Assembly: GCF_015350995.1 (NCBI RefSeq)
Contig: NZ_JADKRW010000002.1
Location: 434,001 to 498,000, forward strand
DNA length: 64,000 bases
From: Curtobacterium sp. VKM Ac-1393
Lineage (GTDB): Bacteria; Actinomycetota; Actinomycetes; Actinomycetales; Microbacteriaceae
Reading direction: 5' to 3'
The translations under genes and the position numbers were made by a program. Shown piece after piece: positions 16,190 to 25,490 of the stretch (positions are counted from its first letter, which is position 1; the number at the start of each line of letters is the position of its first letter). A model generated the notes under the pieces. The model had not been told where the DNA came from, made no database searches, and saw nothing but the letters and a program-made list of their open reading frames with translations.

Positions 16190-17706
16190 CCATCTCAGCC
16201 ACGCTGCTCACGGCCGCAGGGCCGCTGCTCCAGCCGAACGAAGGGACCGCTCCGTCGAGCGTCCCGAACCGAGGGACCACCGACGTCCCGACCGGGGGCT
16301 CCGGGGCCGCCCAGCAGGCCGCCTGGTCGCTGGGCGAGTGGATCGGGTACTCCGCCCTCATCGCCATCTCCGTGCTGCTCACGATCGTCGCGCTGACGAC
16401 GCTCTGGTGGATGCTGCACGCATGGCGCTCCCGTGACGCCCTGAAGTCGACCAGCTTCAGTCAGACCCCGCGCCCGGCCGCGCACCGCTTCACCCTGTTG
16501 GTGCCCGGACGGCACGAGCAGGAGGTCATGGGCCAGACGCTCGACATGCTCGCGAAGCAGGACCACCCGGACTTCGAGATCATCGCGATCGTGGGCGAGG
16601 ACGACCCGGAGACGGACGCCGTCGTGCGTGCCGCCGCGGCCCGTCACCCCGAACTGATCCGAGTGGTCGTCGACGACACGCTGCCGAAGAACAAGCCGAA
16701 GGCGATGAACCTGGCGTTGCAGTACGCGACCGGCGACGTCGTCGGCGTGTTCGACGCCGAGGACGAGGTGTACCCGCACCTGCTCACCCTGGTGGACTCG
16801 CGGTTCCAGGAGACCGGAGCCGACGTCGTCCAGGGCGGCGTGCAGCTGATGAACTTCAAGTCCAGCTGGTGGTCGCTCCGGAACGTGCTGGAGTACTACT
16901 TCTGGTTCCGCTCGCGCCTGCACTTCCACGCCGGCTCGAAGTTCATCCCGCTCGGCGGCAACACCGTCTTCGTGACGAAGGAGCGCCTCGACTGGTCGAA
17001 CGGCTGGGACGCGCACTGCCTGGCCGAGGACTGCGAGCTCGGTGTCCGGCTGTCAGCCGACGGCGCGAAGGTCGTCGTGGCCTACAGCCCCGAGGCCGTC
17101 ACCCGCGAGGAGACCCCGCCGACCTTCGCGTCGCTGCTCAAGCAGCGGACGCGCTGGAACCAGGGCTTCCTGCAGGTGCTCGGCAAGGGGGAGTGGAAGA
17201 AGCTGCCGTCGTTCCGACAGCGCTTCTTCGCCCGCTACATGCTGACCATGCCGTTCATCCAGGCAGCGACCGGTCTGCTCATCCCGCTCAGCGTCCTGAT
17301 GATCCTGTTCGTGAAGGTGCCCACGGCGATCGCGCTCGTGTCGTTCATCCCGGTGGCGCCGACGCTCATGCTGCTCGCGGTGGAGGTCGTCGGACTGAAC
17401 GAGTTCGGCCGCCTCTACAAGGAGAAGGTCCGCTTCCGTGACTACGTGAAGCTCGTGCTCGGCCTGGTGCCGTACCAGATCTTCCTCGCCGCAGCGGCGG
17501 TCCGTGCCGTCGTGCGCCACGCCAAGGGCCAGAACGGCTGGGAGAAGACCGAGCACACCGGACAGCACCGCAACGCGGAGCAGCCGGCCGAGGTCGTCGG
17601 CTTCGCGTCCGAGCTGACCGGGTCCGCGGGCGGGTCTTCGTCTTCGTCTTCGTCTTCGTCTTCCGAGCGTGAGCTCGCCGGCACGACCACAGGAGGGACC
17701 CGATGA
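16186..17706 (+). CDS. Processive family 2 glycosyltransferase (BcsA/hyaluronan synthase-like)
   Basis: 506 residues. One membrane segment near 48-70 is followed by a GT-A catalytic domain: LLVPGRHEQEV, PKNKPKAMNLAL, DAED at about 190 (nucleotide-sugar metal site), LAEDCELG near 280 (base) and QRTRW near 320, the Q-x-x-R-W motif of processive enzymes. Several C-terminal membrane helices follow (360-470). These features match synthases that polymerise and extrude a beta-linked polysaccharide. The tail carries ten serines encoded by a hexamer repeat. The start overlaps gtrA (ATGA) and the stop overlaps the GT39 gene. The polymer is not known; the downstream GH8 enzyme makes a beta-1,4-glucan-like product plausible. 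Confidence 0.9.
   Translation: MTISATLLTAAGPLLQPNEGTAPSSVPNRGTTDVPTGGSGAAQQAAWSLGEWIGYSALIAISVLLTIVALTTLWWMLHAWRSRDALKSTSFSQTPRPAAHRFTLLVPGRHEQEVMGQTLDMLAKQDHPDFEIIAIVGEDDPETDAVVRAAAARHPELIRVVVDDTLPKNKPKAMNLALQYATGDVVGVFDAEDEVYPHLLTLVDSRFQETGADVVQGGVQLMNFKSSWWSLRNVLEYYFWFRSRLHFHAGSKFIPLGGNTVFVTKERLDWSNGWDAHCLAEDCELGVRLSADGAKVVVAYSPEAVTREETPPTFASLLKQRTRWNQGFLQVLGKGEWKKLPSFRQRFFARYMLTMPFIQAATGLLIPLSVLMILFVKVPTAIALVSFIPVAPTLMLLAVEVVGLNEFGRLYKEKVRFRDYVKLVLGLVPYQIFLAAAAVRAVVRHAKGQNGWEKTEHTGQHRNAEQPAEVVGFASELTGSAGGSSSSSSSSSSERELAGTTTGGTR
17635..17664 (+). repeat. TCTTCG hexanucleotide tract in the GT2 tail
   Basis: Four perfect TCTTCG units and a TCTTCC encode a run of ten serines near the C-terminus. 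Slippage by whole units would change only the serine number. Confidence 0.9.
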
Positions 17707-19691
17707 CCGCCAGCATCACCAACACCACCGGCATCCCGATCCGCGGTGCCGTTGCCGGCGACCGGAGCCGCATCGGCGCCTGGTTCCGCAGGCACGCCGC
17801 GAGCCTGACCTGGCTGCTGCCGGTCGTCGCGATCACCGTCGTCGTGCAGGCCTGGAACATGTCCGGCACGCCCCAGCGGATCGACGACGAGGGCACGTAC
17901 ACGGCGCAGGCCTGGGCGATCATGCACCTCGGCGAGATCACGCACTACACGTACTGGTACGACCATCCGCCGCTCGGCTGGGTCCAGATCGCCGGGTACA
18001 CCGGGCTGACCGGAGCGTTCGCGCGCTACCCGTTCGCCGTCGAGGCCGGCCGCGAGGCGATGGTCTTCTTCTCCGCCGTCTCGAGCATCCTGCTGTTCGT
18101 CCTGGCACGCCGACTCGGCACAGGCCGGATCACGGCCGCCGCCGCCGGGCTCGTGTTCGCGCTGTCGCCGCTGGCCCTGCAGTACCACCGCACGGTCTAC
18201 ATCGACAACGTCGCGACGCCGTGGCTGCTCGCCGCGTTCGTCCTCGTACTGAGCCGTCGGCAGCAGCTCGCCGGGTTCGCCGGCGCCGCAGCGTGCCTCG
18301 GCATCGCCGTGCTCTCCAAGGAGACGTACCTGCTCGCGCTCCCGTTCCTCATCTGGATGGCGGTCCGTCGCGCCGACAAGAGCACCCGCCGGTACACGCT
18401 GAGCGTCGCCGGGGCCGTCCTCGTCGTCATCGGCGGCGGGTACCTGCTGCTCGCCGCGGTGAAGGGTGAGCTCCTGCCGAGCAGCGGGCGTGTCAGCCTG
18501 CTCGAGGGCATCACCTACCAGCTCGGCTCCCGTTCGGCCTCCGGTTCGCTGTTCGACGCGGGCAGCCTGGCGAACGCCGCCGCTTCGCAGTGGTGGGCGC
18601 TCGACCCGGTGTTCATCGTGCTCGGTTCGGTCGCCGCGATCGTGGGGCTGTTCCTGCGTCGGGTCCGCCCGATCGCCGCGATGCTCGTCTTCCTGCTCGC
18701 GATGATGTTCCGTCCGAACGGCTACCTGCCGGTGCCGTACGTGATCATGCTCATCCCGTTCGCCGCGCTGCTGGTCGCCTACACGGCCGAGCGCGCCGTC
18801 CTGGCGATCGCCGGTCGCACCCGGACCCGCACCCGGCTCAGTGGTGCCACCCGTCGCGGCCTCGGCATCACCTGGGCCGTCACCACCGCCGTCGCCCTCG
18901 TGGTGGCCGTGCCGCTCTGGGGTACGCAGCTCCGCGGCTTCGTCCTGGGCAACCTGGACCTGCCGATGCAGCAGGCCGAGCAGTGGGTCGGTGACAACGT
19001 GTCAAAGTCCTCGCGTCTGCTCGTCGACGACGCCATGTGGGTCGACCTCGTCGACGACGGCTTCGCCCGGAACAACGTGGTCTGGTACTACAAGCTCGAC
19101 ACCGACGGAGCCGTGGAGCGCCAGTCGCCGAACGGCTGGAAGGACTCGGACTACGTCATCACGACGGATTCGATGCGGACCGGCGGCAACTCGTCGTCCG
19201 ACATCCGTCAGGCGATCGAGAACTCGACGGCCGTCGCGACGTTCGGTACCGGCGACCAGCAGGTCGAGGTCCGACGGATCCACGCCGAGGGCTCGACGGC
19301 TGCGCAGGCCGCGATCACCCGGGCCAGCGACGTCCGCAAGACGATGGGCACCGAGCTGGCGTCGAACCCGGCACTCCGGGCCGACGACGGCACGAAGTCC
19401 CAGTTCCGTGCCGGCCAGGTCGACTCTCGGGCGATGATCGCGCTCGGCCAGGTGCTCGCCGACCAGGACGTCCGAGTCGACCGGTTCACCCCGCTGACGG
19501 GCGAGACCGGCCAGCCGTTCCGCACCGCGGTCCTGCACACGAGCGACGCTGCCTCGGCGGAGCGTGTGGCCGCCACCCTGCGCGCCATGCCCGACACGTT
19601 CCGCCCGGCCTCGGTCGAGCGCGATGGCGAACGCCTCACCGTCACGTACACCCCGGCGGACCCGACCACGACCGCGACGAGCGCCTCGTGA
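17703..19691 (+). CDS. Family 39 (ArnT/PMT-like) glycosyltransferase
   Basis: 662 residues with roughly 11 membrane helices in the first 410. The early luminal loop QRIDDEGTYTAQAW contains the acidic pair (DDEG) used by GT-C enzymes of this family, followed by ITHYTYWYDHPPLGW. The C-terminal ~250 residues are an extracytoplasmic soluble domain. GT39 enzymes transfer sugars from polyprenyl-phosphate donors outside the membrane. It is translationally coupled to the GT2 synthase, and a polyprenol-phosphate-mannose synthase lies 3 kb downstream and could supply the donor. Confidence 0.88.
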   Translation: MTASITNTTGIPIRGAVAGDRSRIGAWFRRHAASLTWLLPVVAITVVVQAWNMSGTPQRIDDEGTYTAQAWAIMHLGEITHYTYWYDHPPLGWVQIAGYTGLTGAFARYPFAVEAGREAMVFFSAVSSILLFVLARRLGTGRITAAAAGLVFALSPLALQYHRTVYIDNVATPWLLAAFVLVLSRRQQLAGFAGAAACLGIAVLSKETYLLALPFLIWMAVRRADKSTRRYTLSVAGAVLVVIGGGYLLLAAVKGELLPSSGRVSLLEGITYQLGSRSASGSLFDAGSLANAAASQWWALDPVFIVLGSVAAIVGLFLRRVRPIAAMLVFLLAMMFRPNGYLPVPYVIMLIPFAALLVAYTAERAVLAIAGRTRTRTRLSGATRRGLGITWAVTTAVALVVAVPLWGTQLRGFVLGNLDLPMQQAEQWVGDNVSKSSRLLVDDAMWVDLVDDGFARNNVVWYYKLDTDGAVERQSPNGWKDSDYVITTDSMRTGGNSSSDIRQAIENSTAVATFGTGDQQVEVRRIHAEGSTAAQAAITRASDVRKTMGTELASNPALRADDGTKSQFRAGQVDSRAMIALGQVLADQDVRVDRFTPLTGETGQPFRTAVLHTSDAASAERVAATLRAMPDTFRPASVERDGERLTVTYTPADPTTTATSAS

Positions 19692-19729
19692 TCCGCCGGG
19701 CTGCTTCCCCCACCGCCGAGCGGGCCGCC

Positions 19730-19784
19730 GAGCGGGCGAAATGCCCGGGTGCTCCGGGCACCGACCCCGGCATTTCGCCCGCTC
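19730..19784. repeat. GAGCGGGCGAAATGCC palindrome, copy E
   Basis: 55 bp with nearly perfect arms, in the only gap (173 bases) within the glycan gene series. It is preceded by a duplicated GCCGAGCGGGC. It may attenuate transcription between the GT39 and DUF4397 genes. Confidence 0.88.
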
Positions 19785-19864
19785 GCGGGGCGGCCCGCAC
19801 GACCCCGGCACGCACCACCACCGCACAGCACCGGACCAGCACCACGACCCGAAGGAGCACGACC

Positions 19865-20686
19865 ATGACCGCACACACCCAGCGACGCCGCACCGTCGTC
19901 GTCGGCGCACTCGCAGCGACCCTCGTCGCCGCGACCGTCGGACTCGCCGCACCCCAGACCGCCTCCGCCGCCACGGCCGACGAGGGCTGGCTCCGCGTCG
20001 GACACCTGTCGCCCGACACGAAGGGCGTCGACGTCGAGCTGTCCAGCCTGTCCGGCGGCAAGACGGTCTTCGAGCTCGACGACGTCACCTACGGCCAGGT
20101 CAGCAAGTACCAGGAGCTCCCGGTCGGCACCTACGTACTGTCGATGCGGGCCTCGGACGCCCCGGACTCCACCCCCGTGATCTCGACGGACGTCAAGGTC
20201 GACAAGGGTGACGCGAGCACCGTCGTCGCCTACGGCAAGAACACCGACCTCAAGACGACGGCGTTCACCGACGACCTGCAGCAGCCCGGCGACGGCAAGG
20301 CGAAGCTCCGGCTGGTCCAGGCCGCCACCACCGCGAAGCAGGTCGACGTGAGCACCTCCGAGGGCACCGCCATCGCCGAGGGCGCGAAGTTCGGCACCGC
20401 CACGAAGTACGCCACGGTCGACTCGGGCAAGTGGACGCTCGACGTCTCCGGCAGCGGCCAGCAGGGCACCGCCAGTGTCGACCTGGCGGGCAACACGGTC
20501 TCCACCCTGTTCGTCCTCGACGACAGCAAGGGTGACCTGACGGTCGTGCCGGTCACGGACGCCGCGGCCACCGCCGCGACGCCGACCGGCGGCGTGCAGA
20601 CGGGTGGCGGCGGCGCGGCCGCCGACCGCCCGATGACGGAAGCGGTCCACGCGGCCATCGCAGCGCTCCGCTCGCTGTACCGCTGA
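19865..20686 (+). CDS. Exported DUF4397 domain protein
   Basis: 273 residues. A clear signal peptide (RRR, then a hydrophobic core ending AAPQTASA) has a likely cleavage before ATADEGW. The mature part begins WLRVGHLSPDTKGVDVEL and has two DUF4397 beta-rich repeats (second from about 140: AKLRLVQAATTAKQVDV). DUF4397 proteins are cell-surface proteins of unknown function, often near sortases in actinobacteria. There is no LPXTG-type motif or C-terminal membrane segment; the tail is Gly-rich and ends RSLYR. The ATG has AAGGAG upstream. A large hairpin follows the gene. Confidence 0.88.
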   Translation: MTAHTQRRRTVVVGALAATLVAATVGLAAPQTASAATADEGWLRVGHLSPDTKGVDVELSSLSGGKTVFELDDVTYGQVSKYQELPVGTYVLSMRASDAPDSTPVISTDVKVDKGDASTVVAYGKNTDLKTTAFTDDLQQPGDGKAKLRLVQAATTAKQVDVSTSEGTAIAEGAKFGTATKYATVDSGKWTLDVSGSGQQGTASVDLAGNTVSTLFVLDDSKGDLTVVPVTDAAATAATPTGGVQTGGGGAAADRPMTEAVHAAIAALRSLYR

Positions 20687-20696
20687 CGCCCTGGCC

Positions 20697-20746
20697 GGGA
20701 GGCACGGATCACGTGCGCCGACACGCTCACGTGATCCGGGCCTCCC
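20697..20746 (+). terminator. Long hairpin after the DUF4397 gene
   Basis: 19-bp arms (20697-20715 and 20728-20746) with one mismatch. The arms begin GGGAGGC like the other terminators in the window and enclose CACGTG sites. Confidence 0.8.
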
Positions 20747-20848
20747 CACCGGCACGGCCGGTCCGCCGCTGGCGCGTCGGCCCGGAACCGGCGTTGTGGG
20801 CCCCCCCGTCCAGTGCCCACGTCACCATCCACGGAAAGGCAGGCCAGC

Positions 20849-22024
20849 ATGACCCGCAGGACCTGGATACCCGTCACCGCCGCAGCGGCGGTGGTCGCCG
20901 CCGTCGGCGTCGCACTCATCGCGGTGCGGCCGTGGGGACAGGACCCGACGGCCGACGGCGGCTCGGTCGCCACCCCGACCTCGACCAGCGCGCCCGACGC
21001 GGCGCGCTCCCCGGAGGAGCTCCGGACAGAGTTCCTCGACCGGTACGTGCAGGACGGCCGCGTCGTCCGCACCGACCAGGGCGACGACACCGTCAGCGAG
21101 GGACAGGCTTACGGGCTGCTCATCGCCTTCGCCAACGATGACCGTGACCGGTTCGACGACATCTGGAAGTGGACGAAGACGCACATGCTGACCGACGACG
21201 ACCTGCTCGCCTGGCGCTGGACGCCCGACGACGGTGTCGCCGACGAGCAGTCCGCGAGTGACGCCGACCTCGACGCCGCTCGGGCCCTCGTGCTCGCCGG
21301 TGACGCCTGGGGCGAGGACCGGTACACCGCCGCCGGCAAGCGCATCGCCGCGGCGATCCTGCAGCACGAGACGGCGGAGACGGACCTCGGCACGATCCTG
21401 CTGCCCGGGCCGTGGGCCGACTCCGAGCCGTACCGGTACAACGCCTCGTACGCCTCGCCGGCGGCCTTCACGGTGCTCGCGAAGGCCACGGGTGACGACC
21501 GCTGGACCGCACTCGACCGCGGGTCGCGTGCCGTGACGGCAGCCGTGCTCGACGAGTCTCAGCTGCCGAGCGACTGGTCGCAGGTGCACGCCGACGGCAC
21601 CGTGGACCCGATGCCGGCCACCGGCGGGGACCAGCGTGTGCTGTACGGCTACGACGCGATGCGGACCCCGGTCCGCTACGCCGAGGCCTGCTCCGCCGAC
21701 GACCGCGCCCTCGCCGGAGCGCTCGCCCCGACCCTGCGGCGGACGACTGAGCTCGCGTCGCAGCTCGACCTGGGCGGCACCGCGGTGACCGGGGACACGA
21801 ACGCCCTGGCGTACACCGCTCGGGCGGCGGCCGAGCACGCCGCGGGGTCCTCCGGTGCGGCAGCCGGGTCCTCCGGTGCCGTCGCCGACGACCTGGAACG
21901 GGCCGACCGGACGGCGGCGACCACGCCGACGTACTACGGGGACGCCTGGGCGGCACTCGGTGCCACCATGCTGACCTCGGACGTGCTCGGCGGTTGCGCG
22001 ACGACGGCCGGAGGAGCGTCGTGA
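20849..22024 (+). CDS. Membrane-anchored or secreted family 8 glycoside hydrolase
   Basis: 391 residues. An N-terminal hydrophobic segment (WIPVTAAAAVVAAVGVALIAV) serves as signal or anchor and precedes a Ser/Thr/Pro linker. The GH8 domain shows the general acid Glu in VSEGQAYGLL (Glu84) and the acidic cluster SASDADLDAARAL (Asp138, 140, 142); YRYNASYASPAAF and PTYYGDAWAAL follow. GH8 includes endo-beta-1,4-glucanases such as BcsZ that accompany cellulose synthases. With the BcsA-like GT2 five kilobases upstream, trimming of that polymer is the natural hypothesis. The stop overlaps the sortase start (GTGA). Confidence 0.88.
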   Translation: MTRRTWIPVTAAAAVVAAVGVALIAVRPWGQDPTADGGSVATPTSTSAPDAARSPEELRTEFLDRYVQDGRVVRTDQGDDTVSEGQAYGLLIAFANDDRDRFDDIWKWTKTHMLTDDDLLAWRWTPDDGVADEQSASDADLDAARALVLAGDAWGEDRYTAAGKRIAAAILQHETAETDLGTILLPGPWADSEPYRYNASYASPAAFTVLAKATGDDRWTALDRGSRAVTAAVLDESQLPSDWSQVHADGTVDPMPATGGDQRVLYGYDAMRTPVRYAEACSADDRALAGALAPTLRRTTELASQLDLGGTAVTGDTNALAYTARAAAEHAAGSSGAAAGSSGAVADDLERADRTAATTPTYYGDAWAALGATMLTSDVLGGCATTAGGAS

Positions 22025-22719
22025 CCGGCCGACGGTCCGCGGGGCGCGGTTCGGTGTTCCGACGTCGTGGCGTGGTGATCGGGGCCGTGCTGGCCACGGT
22101 GCTCGTGGGCGGCGGTGTCACCGGTGTGGCGCTCGCGTCGACCGTCGGCACCGACGGGCCGGACGGTCGGGCCGGTTCGGCGCCGTCGAGTTCTGCTTCT
22201 GCTTCTGCTTCTGCTTCTGCAGGGTCGGGCATCGAGGGATTCCAGGACCCCGCGGCACCCGACGCTCGTTCCACCGCGACCCCGGTCAGCGTCTCGATCC
22301 CCGCGATCGGCGTGCAGTCGAGGCTGGAGGACCTGCACCGCGGCTCCGCGGGCGAACTCGACCCGCCCGTCGACTGGGACAGCGCCGGTTGGTTCAGCGA
22401 CGGCATCGTGCCGGGCGAGGTCGGCCCGGCCGTCATCGCCGGCCACGTCGACAGCCCCACGAGCGCCGCGGTGTTCTTCCGGCTCGACGAACTGGTCGCC
22501 GGTGACGCGATCCACGTCGCGATGTCCGACGGCACCACCCGCACCTTCACCGTGGACCGCTCGGAGCGCGCCGCCAAGTCGGCGTTCCCGACGAGCGACG
22601 TCTACGGCACCACCCCGACCCCACAGCTCCGACTGATCACCTGCGACGGCGTGTTCGACACCGCCACCGGGCACTACACGGACAATCTGATCGTGTTCGC
22701 AGACCTCTCGTCGGACTGA
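22021..22719 (+). CDS. Class F-like sortase
   Basis: 232 residues: an N-terminal membrane anchor (VVIGAVLATVLVGGGVTGVALA), a Ser/Ala linker encoded by hexamer repeats, then the sortase barrel with IPAIGVQSRLE, catalytic His142 in AGHVD and Cys208 in LITCDG. The position after Cys where sortases normally show Arg reads GHYTDNLIVFA, and no Arg remains after the Cys, so the third catalytic residue is missing or replaced. It is coupled to the GH8 gene. Sortases join sorting-signal proteins to the wall; no LPXTG protein is encoded nearby. Confidence 0.87.
   Translation: MTGRRSAGRGSVFRRRGVVIGAVLATVLVGGGVTGVALASTVGTDGPDGRAGSAPSSSASASASASAGSGIEGFQDPAAPDARSTATPVSVSIPAIGVQSRLEDLHRGSAGELDPPVDWDSAGWFSDGIVPGEVGPAVIAGHVDSPTSAAVFFRLDELVAGDAIHVAMSDGTTRTFTVDRSERAAKSAFPTSDVYGTTPTPQLRLITCDGVFDTATGHYTDNLIVFADLSSD
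22191..22220 (+). repeat. TTCTGC hexanucleotide tract in the sortase linker
   Basis: Five perfect TTCTGC units encode alternating Ser-Ala between the membrane anchor and the catalytic barrel. Confidence 0.92.
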
Positions 22720-22764
22720 CCCAAACACCGACCGATACATTCGATGTGGAGCACGAGGAGCACC

Positions 22765-23559
22765 ATGAGCGAGACACTGGTCATCATCCCGACCTACGAC
22801 GAGGCAGAGAACGTCCGTCCCATCGTCGAGCGCACGCTCGCCGCGACCGACGACACGGTCCACGTGCTCGTCGTCGACGACAACTCGCCCGACGGCACCG
22901 GTGACATCGCGGACGCGATCGCCGGCGAGACCGACCGGGTGCACGTGATGCACCGCACGGTCAAGGACGGCCTCGGCGGCGCGTACCTGTCGGGATTCGC
23001 CTGGGGTCTCGAGCACGGCTACGACAAGCTCGTCGAGATGGACGCCGACGGCTCGCACCACCCGGAGTACCTGCCGTGGATGCTCGAGCTCGCCGACACG
23101 AACGACCTCGTCCTCGGGTCCCGGTGGATCGCAAGCGGGAAAGTCGAGAACTGGCCCTGGTACCGCGAGCTGCTGTCCCGCGGGGGCAACCTCTACACGC
23201 GCCTGGCCCTCGGCATCGCGGTCCGCGACGCCACCGGCGGGTTCCGGGTCTTCACCTCACGGGCGTTCGAACGGATCGACCTGGCCGGGGTCGCCTCGAA
23301 GGGCTACTGCTTCCAGGTGGACCTGTGCTGGCGCGCCCTCGAGGCCGGACTGCGGGTCGTCGAGACCCCGATCACCTTCACCGAGCGCGAGTTCGGCGTC
23401 TCCAAGATGAGCGGCAACATCGTGCGCGAGAGCCTGGCCCTGGTGACGAAGTGGGGCATCGACCGCCGCATCCGCGAGACCCGTTCCCTGGTCAAGGACC
23501 ACCGGAAGCTGCCGTCGGTGCGGACGAACGCGCACGCCGTGGCGGACCACGCGTCCTGA
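22765..23559 (+). CDS. Polyprenol monophosphomannose synthase
   Basis: 264 residues, GT2 fold of the Dpm1/Ppm1 type. It shows VIIPTYDEAENV at the N-terminus, VVDDNSPDGTGDIAD, EMDADGSHHPEYL with the DxD metal site, LGSRW, and the C-terminal FTEREFGVSKMSG typical of this group. It makes polyprenyl-phosphate-mannose from GDP-mannose on the cytoplasmic face, the donor for GT39/GT-C enzymes and lipoglycans. There are no C-terminal membrane helices. ATG at 22765 was chosen over 22744 because GAGGAG lies five to ten bases before it. Confidence 0.93.
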   Translation: MSETLVIIPTYDEAENVRPIVERTLAATDDTVHVLVVDDNSPDGTGDIADAIAGETDRVHVMHRTVKDGLGGAYLSGFAWGLEHGYDKLVEMDADGSHHPEYLPWMLELADTNDLVLGSRWIASGKVENWPWYRELLSRGGNLYTRLALGIAVRDATGGFRVFTSRAFERIDLAGVASKGYCFQVDLCWRALEAGLRVVETPITFTEREFGVSKMSGNIVRESLALVTKWGIDRRIRETRSLVKDHRKLPSVRTNAHAVADHAS

Positions 23560-23590
23560 CCCCCGGCTGACCTGGGCCGCTCGGGTCATC

Positions 23591-23629
23591 GCTGAACCAC
23601 GACGCTGAACCACGACGTCGAACCACGAC
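23591..23629. repeat. Three 13-bp tandem units
   Basis: GCTGAACCACGAC twice and GTCGAACCACGAC once, abutting, directly before the hairpin at 23632. Confidence 0.85.
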
Positions 23630-23631
23630 GC

Positions 23632-23678
23632 CGAAGCGACAGTGTTCCGCGGACCGTTCGCGGGACACTGTCGCTTTC
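23632..23678. terminator. Hairpin between convergent genes
   Basis: Arms GAAGCGACAGTGTTCCGCG and the near-complement CGCGGGACACTGTCGCTTTC. It ends the mannose synthase gene on the plus strand and probably treZ on the minus strand. The GCGACAGT core recalls the palindromes at 34760 and 39002. Confidence 0.75.
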
Positions 23679-23735
23679 GTGGACCGGTGCCGGCCACCGG
23701 GCACCCGTGGCCGGCCCGCGCGACAGACGCCGGGG

Positions 23736-25490
23736 CTAGCGCAGCACGACCACACCCCGCCCGCGGAACCGCACGCAGTCGGTGGCGACCTCGGCCGCGC
23801 CGAACCGGTAGAGCTCTTCGCCGGTCGCGCCGGGGACGGGCACCTCGGCCGCGTCGTCGAGGAAGTTCACCACGATGTGCACCGGCGCGACGTCGGGGCC
23901 GAGCAGCCCGCGGGTGAGGACGAGCCAGCGTCGGTCCTCGCTGAACCGCACCGCGTTCGCCGCGTACCGGTGGTCGACGAAGGCCTGGTCGGTTCGCCGC
24001 AGTGCGACGAGCACCCGGTAGGCGCGCAGGATCGCCGCTCCCCGCTCGGAACTGACGTCCGCCCAGTCGAGCTTCGAGTTCGTGAACGTCGTCGGGTCCT
24101 GCGGATCCGGCACGGAGGACTCGTCCCAGCCGTGCTGGGCGAACTCGCGGATGCGGCCGTCGGCCGTCGCCTTGCCGAGCTCGGGCTCCGGGTGCGACGT
24201 GAAGAACTGCCACGGCGTCGTCGCGGCGAACTCCTCGCCCATGAACAGCATGGGCGTGAACGGACCGAGCAGGGTGAGCGCCGCCGCGATCACCAGCCCC
24301 TCGTCGTCGAGTGTCGCAGCGAGGCGGTCGCCGGCGGCCCGGTTGCCGATCTGGTCGTGGTTCTGGTTCGTCACGACCAGGGCGGTCGCGGGGGAGGTCC
24401 CGCGGTCGATCGGCTGCCCGTGCCGTCCGCCACGGAACGAGGACCACGTGCCGTCGTGGAAGAACCCGTGCTCGAGCACCTTCGCGAGCGCCGACAGCGG
24501 CGCGAAGTCGGCGTAGTAGCCGTTCGTCTCACCGGTCAGCGCCACGTGCACCGCGTGGTGGAAGTCGTCGGACCACTGTCCGGCGAGTCCGTACCCGGCG
24601 GCTTCCCGCGGGCGGAACATCACCGGGTCGTTGAGGTCCGACTCGGCGATCAGTGACAGCGGACGACCGACGAAGGCGCCGTACGCGTCGGTCTCGTCGG
24701 CCATCTCGGCCAGCACGTGCGGTCGGGTGGTGTCGCGGATCGCGTGCACGGCGTCGAGCCGGAGCCCGTCGACGTGGTGGTCGCGGAACCACATGCGCAC
24801 GTTGTCGAGCACGTACCGACGGACCTCGGGGTGCTCGACGTTGACCGAGTCGCCCCACGTGTTGCCGAGCCCCTGCAGCAGGTACGGCCCGTACAGCGGC
24901 AGGTAGTTGCCGCTCGGGCCGAGGTGGTTGTAGACGACGTCCTGGATGACCCCGAGGCCGAGTGAGTGCGCCGTGTCGACGAACCGGTCGTAGGCGTCGG
25001 GACCGCCGTACGGGGCGTGCACCGCGTACCAGGCGACCCCGTCGTAGCCCCAGTTCCACTCGCCGTTCACACCGTTGACGGGGAGGAGTTCGACGAACTC
25101 GACGCCGAGCTCGACCAGGTGGTCGAGTCTCTGGGCGGCTGCGTCGAGCGTGCCCTCTGGTGTGTAGGTCCCGACGTGCATCTCGTAGATCACGGCGCCA
25201 CGGGCCGGTCGCCCGGTCCACGACTCGTCGGTCCACGCGAAGCGCGCCGGGTCGACGACCTCGGACGTGCCGTGCACGCCGTCCGGCTGGAAGCGACTGC
25301 GGGGGTCCGGACGGACCGCGTCGTCGTCGCCGAGACGGAACCCGTAGCGAGCGCCGACGACCGGCATGATCGCGTCGGTCGACCACCAGTCGTCGTCGCC
25401 TCGGATCAGCGGGTACTCGACGTCGTCGACGACCAGGCGGACCCGGTCCGGCTCGGGCGCCCAGACGGCGTAGCGGTCGGGTGCGGTCAT
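23736..25490 (-). CDS. treZ: Malto-oligosyltrehalose trehalohydrolase
   Basis: 584 residues. A GH13 enzyme with an N-terminal carbohydrate-binding Ig-like domain ([17 protein letters not shown]) and the barrel: [22 protein letters not shown] (nucleophile Asp), IAESDLNDP (acid Glu) and [11 protein letters not shown] (third Asp). It releases trehalose from maltooligosyltrehalose in the cytoplasm. Its ATG overlaps the treY stop by four bases. It is last in the glgX-treY-treZ operon, which converts glycogen or maltodextrin to trehalose. Confidence 0.96.
   Translation of the reverse strand: MTAPDRYAVWAPEPDRVRLVVDDVEYPLIRGDDDWWSTDAIMPVVGARYGFRLGDDDAVRPDPRSRFQPDGVHGTSEVVDPARFAWTDESWTGRPARGAVIYEMHVGTYTPEGTLDAAAQRLDHLVELGVEFVELLPVNGVNGEWNWGYDGVAWYAVHAPYGGPDAYDRFVDTAHSLGLGVIQDVVYNHLGPSGNYLPLYGPYLLQGLGNTWGDSVNVEHPEVRRYVLDNVRMWFRDHHVDGLRLDAVHAIRDTTRPHVLAEMADETDAYGAFVGRPLSLIAESDLNDPVMFRPREAAGYGLAGQWSDDFHHAVHVALTGETNGYYADFAPLSALAKVLEHGFFHDGTWSSFRGGRHGQPIDRGTSPATALVVTNQNHDQIGNRAAGDRLAATLDDEGLVIAAALTLLGPFTPMLFMGEEFAATTPWQFFTSHPEPELGKATADGRIREFAQHGWDESSVPDPQDPTTFTNSKLDWADVSSERGAAILRAYRVLVALRRTDQAFVDHRYAANAVRFSEDRRWLVLTRGLLGPDVAPVHIVVNFLDDAAEVPVPGATGEELYRFGAAEVATDCVRFRGRGVVVLR

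Noticed and set aside
23632..23678. Third full copy of the CGAGT...GCGACAGTTC palindrome
   Set aside because: Only the GCGACAGT core is shared; the outer arms differ, so it is listed as a terminator.
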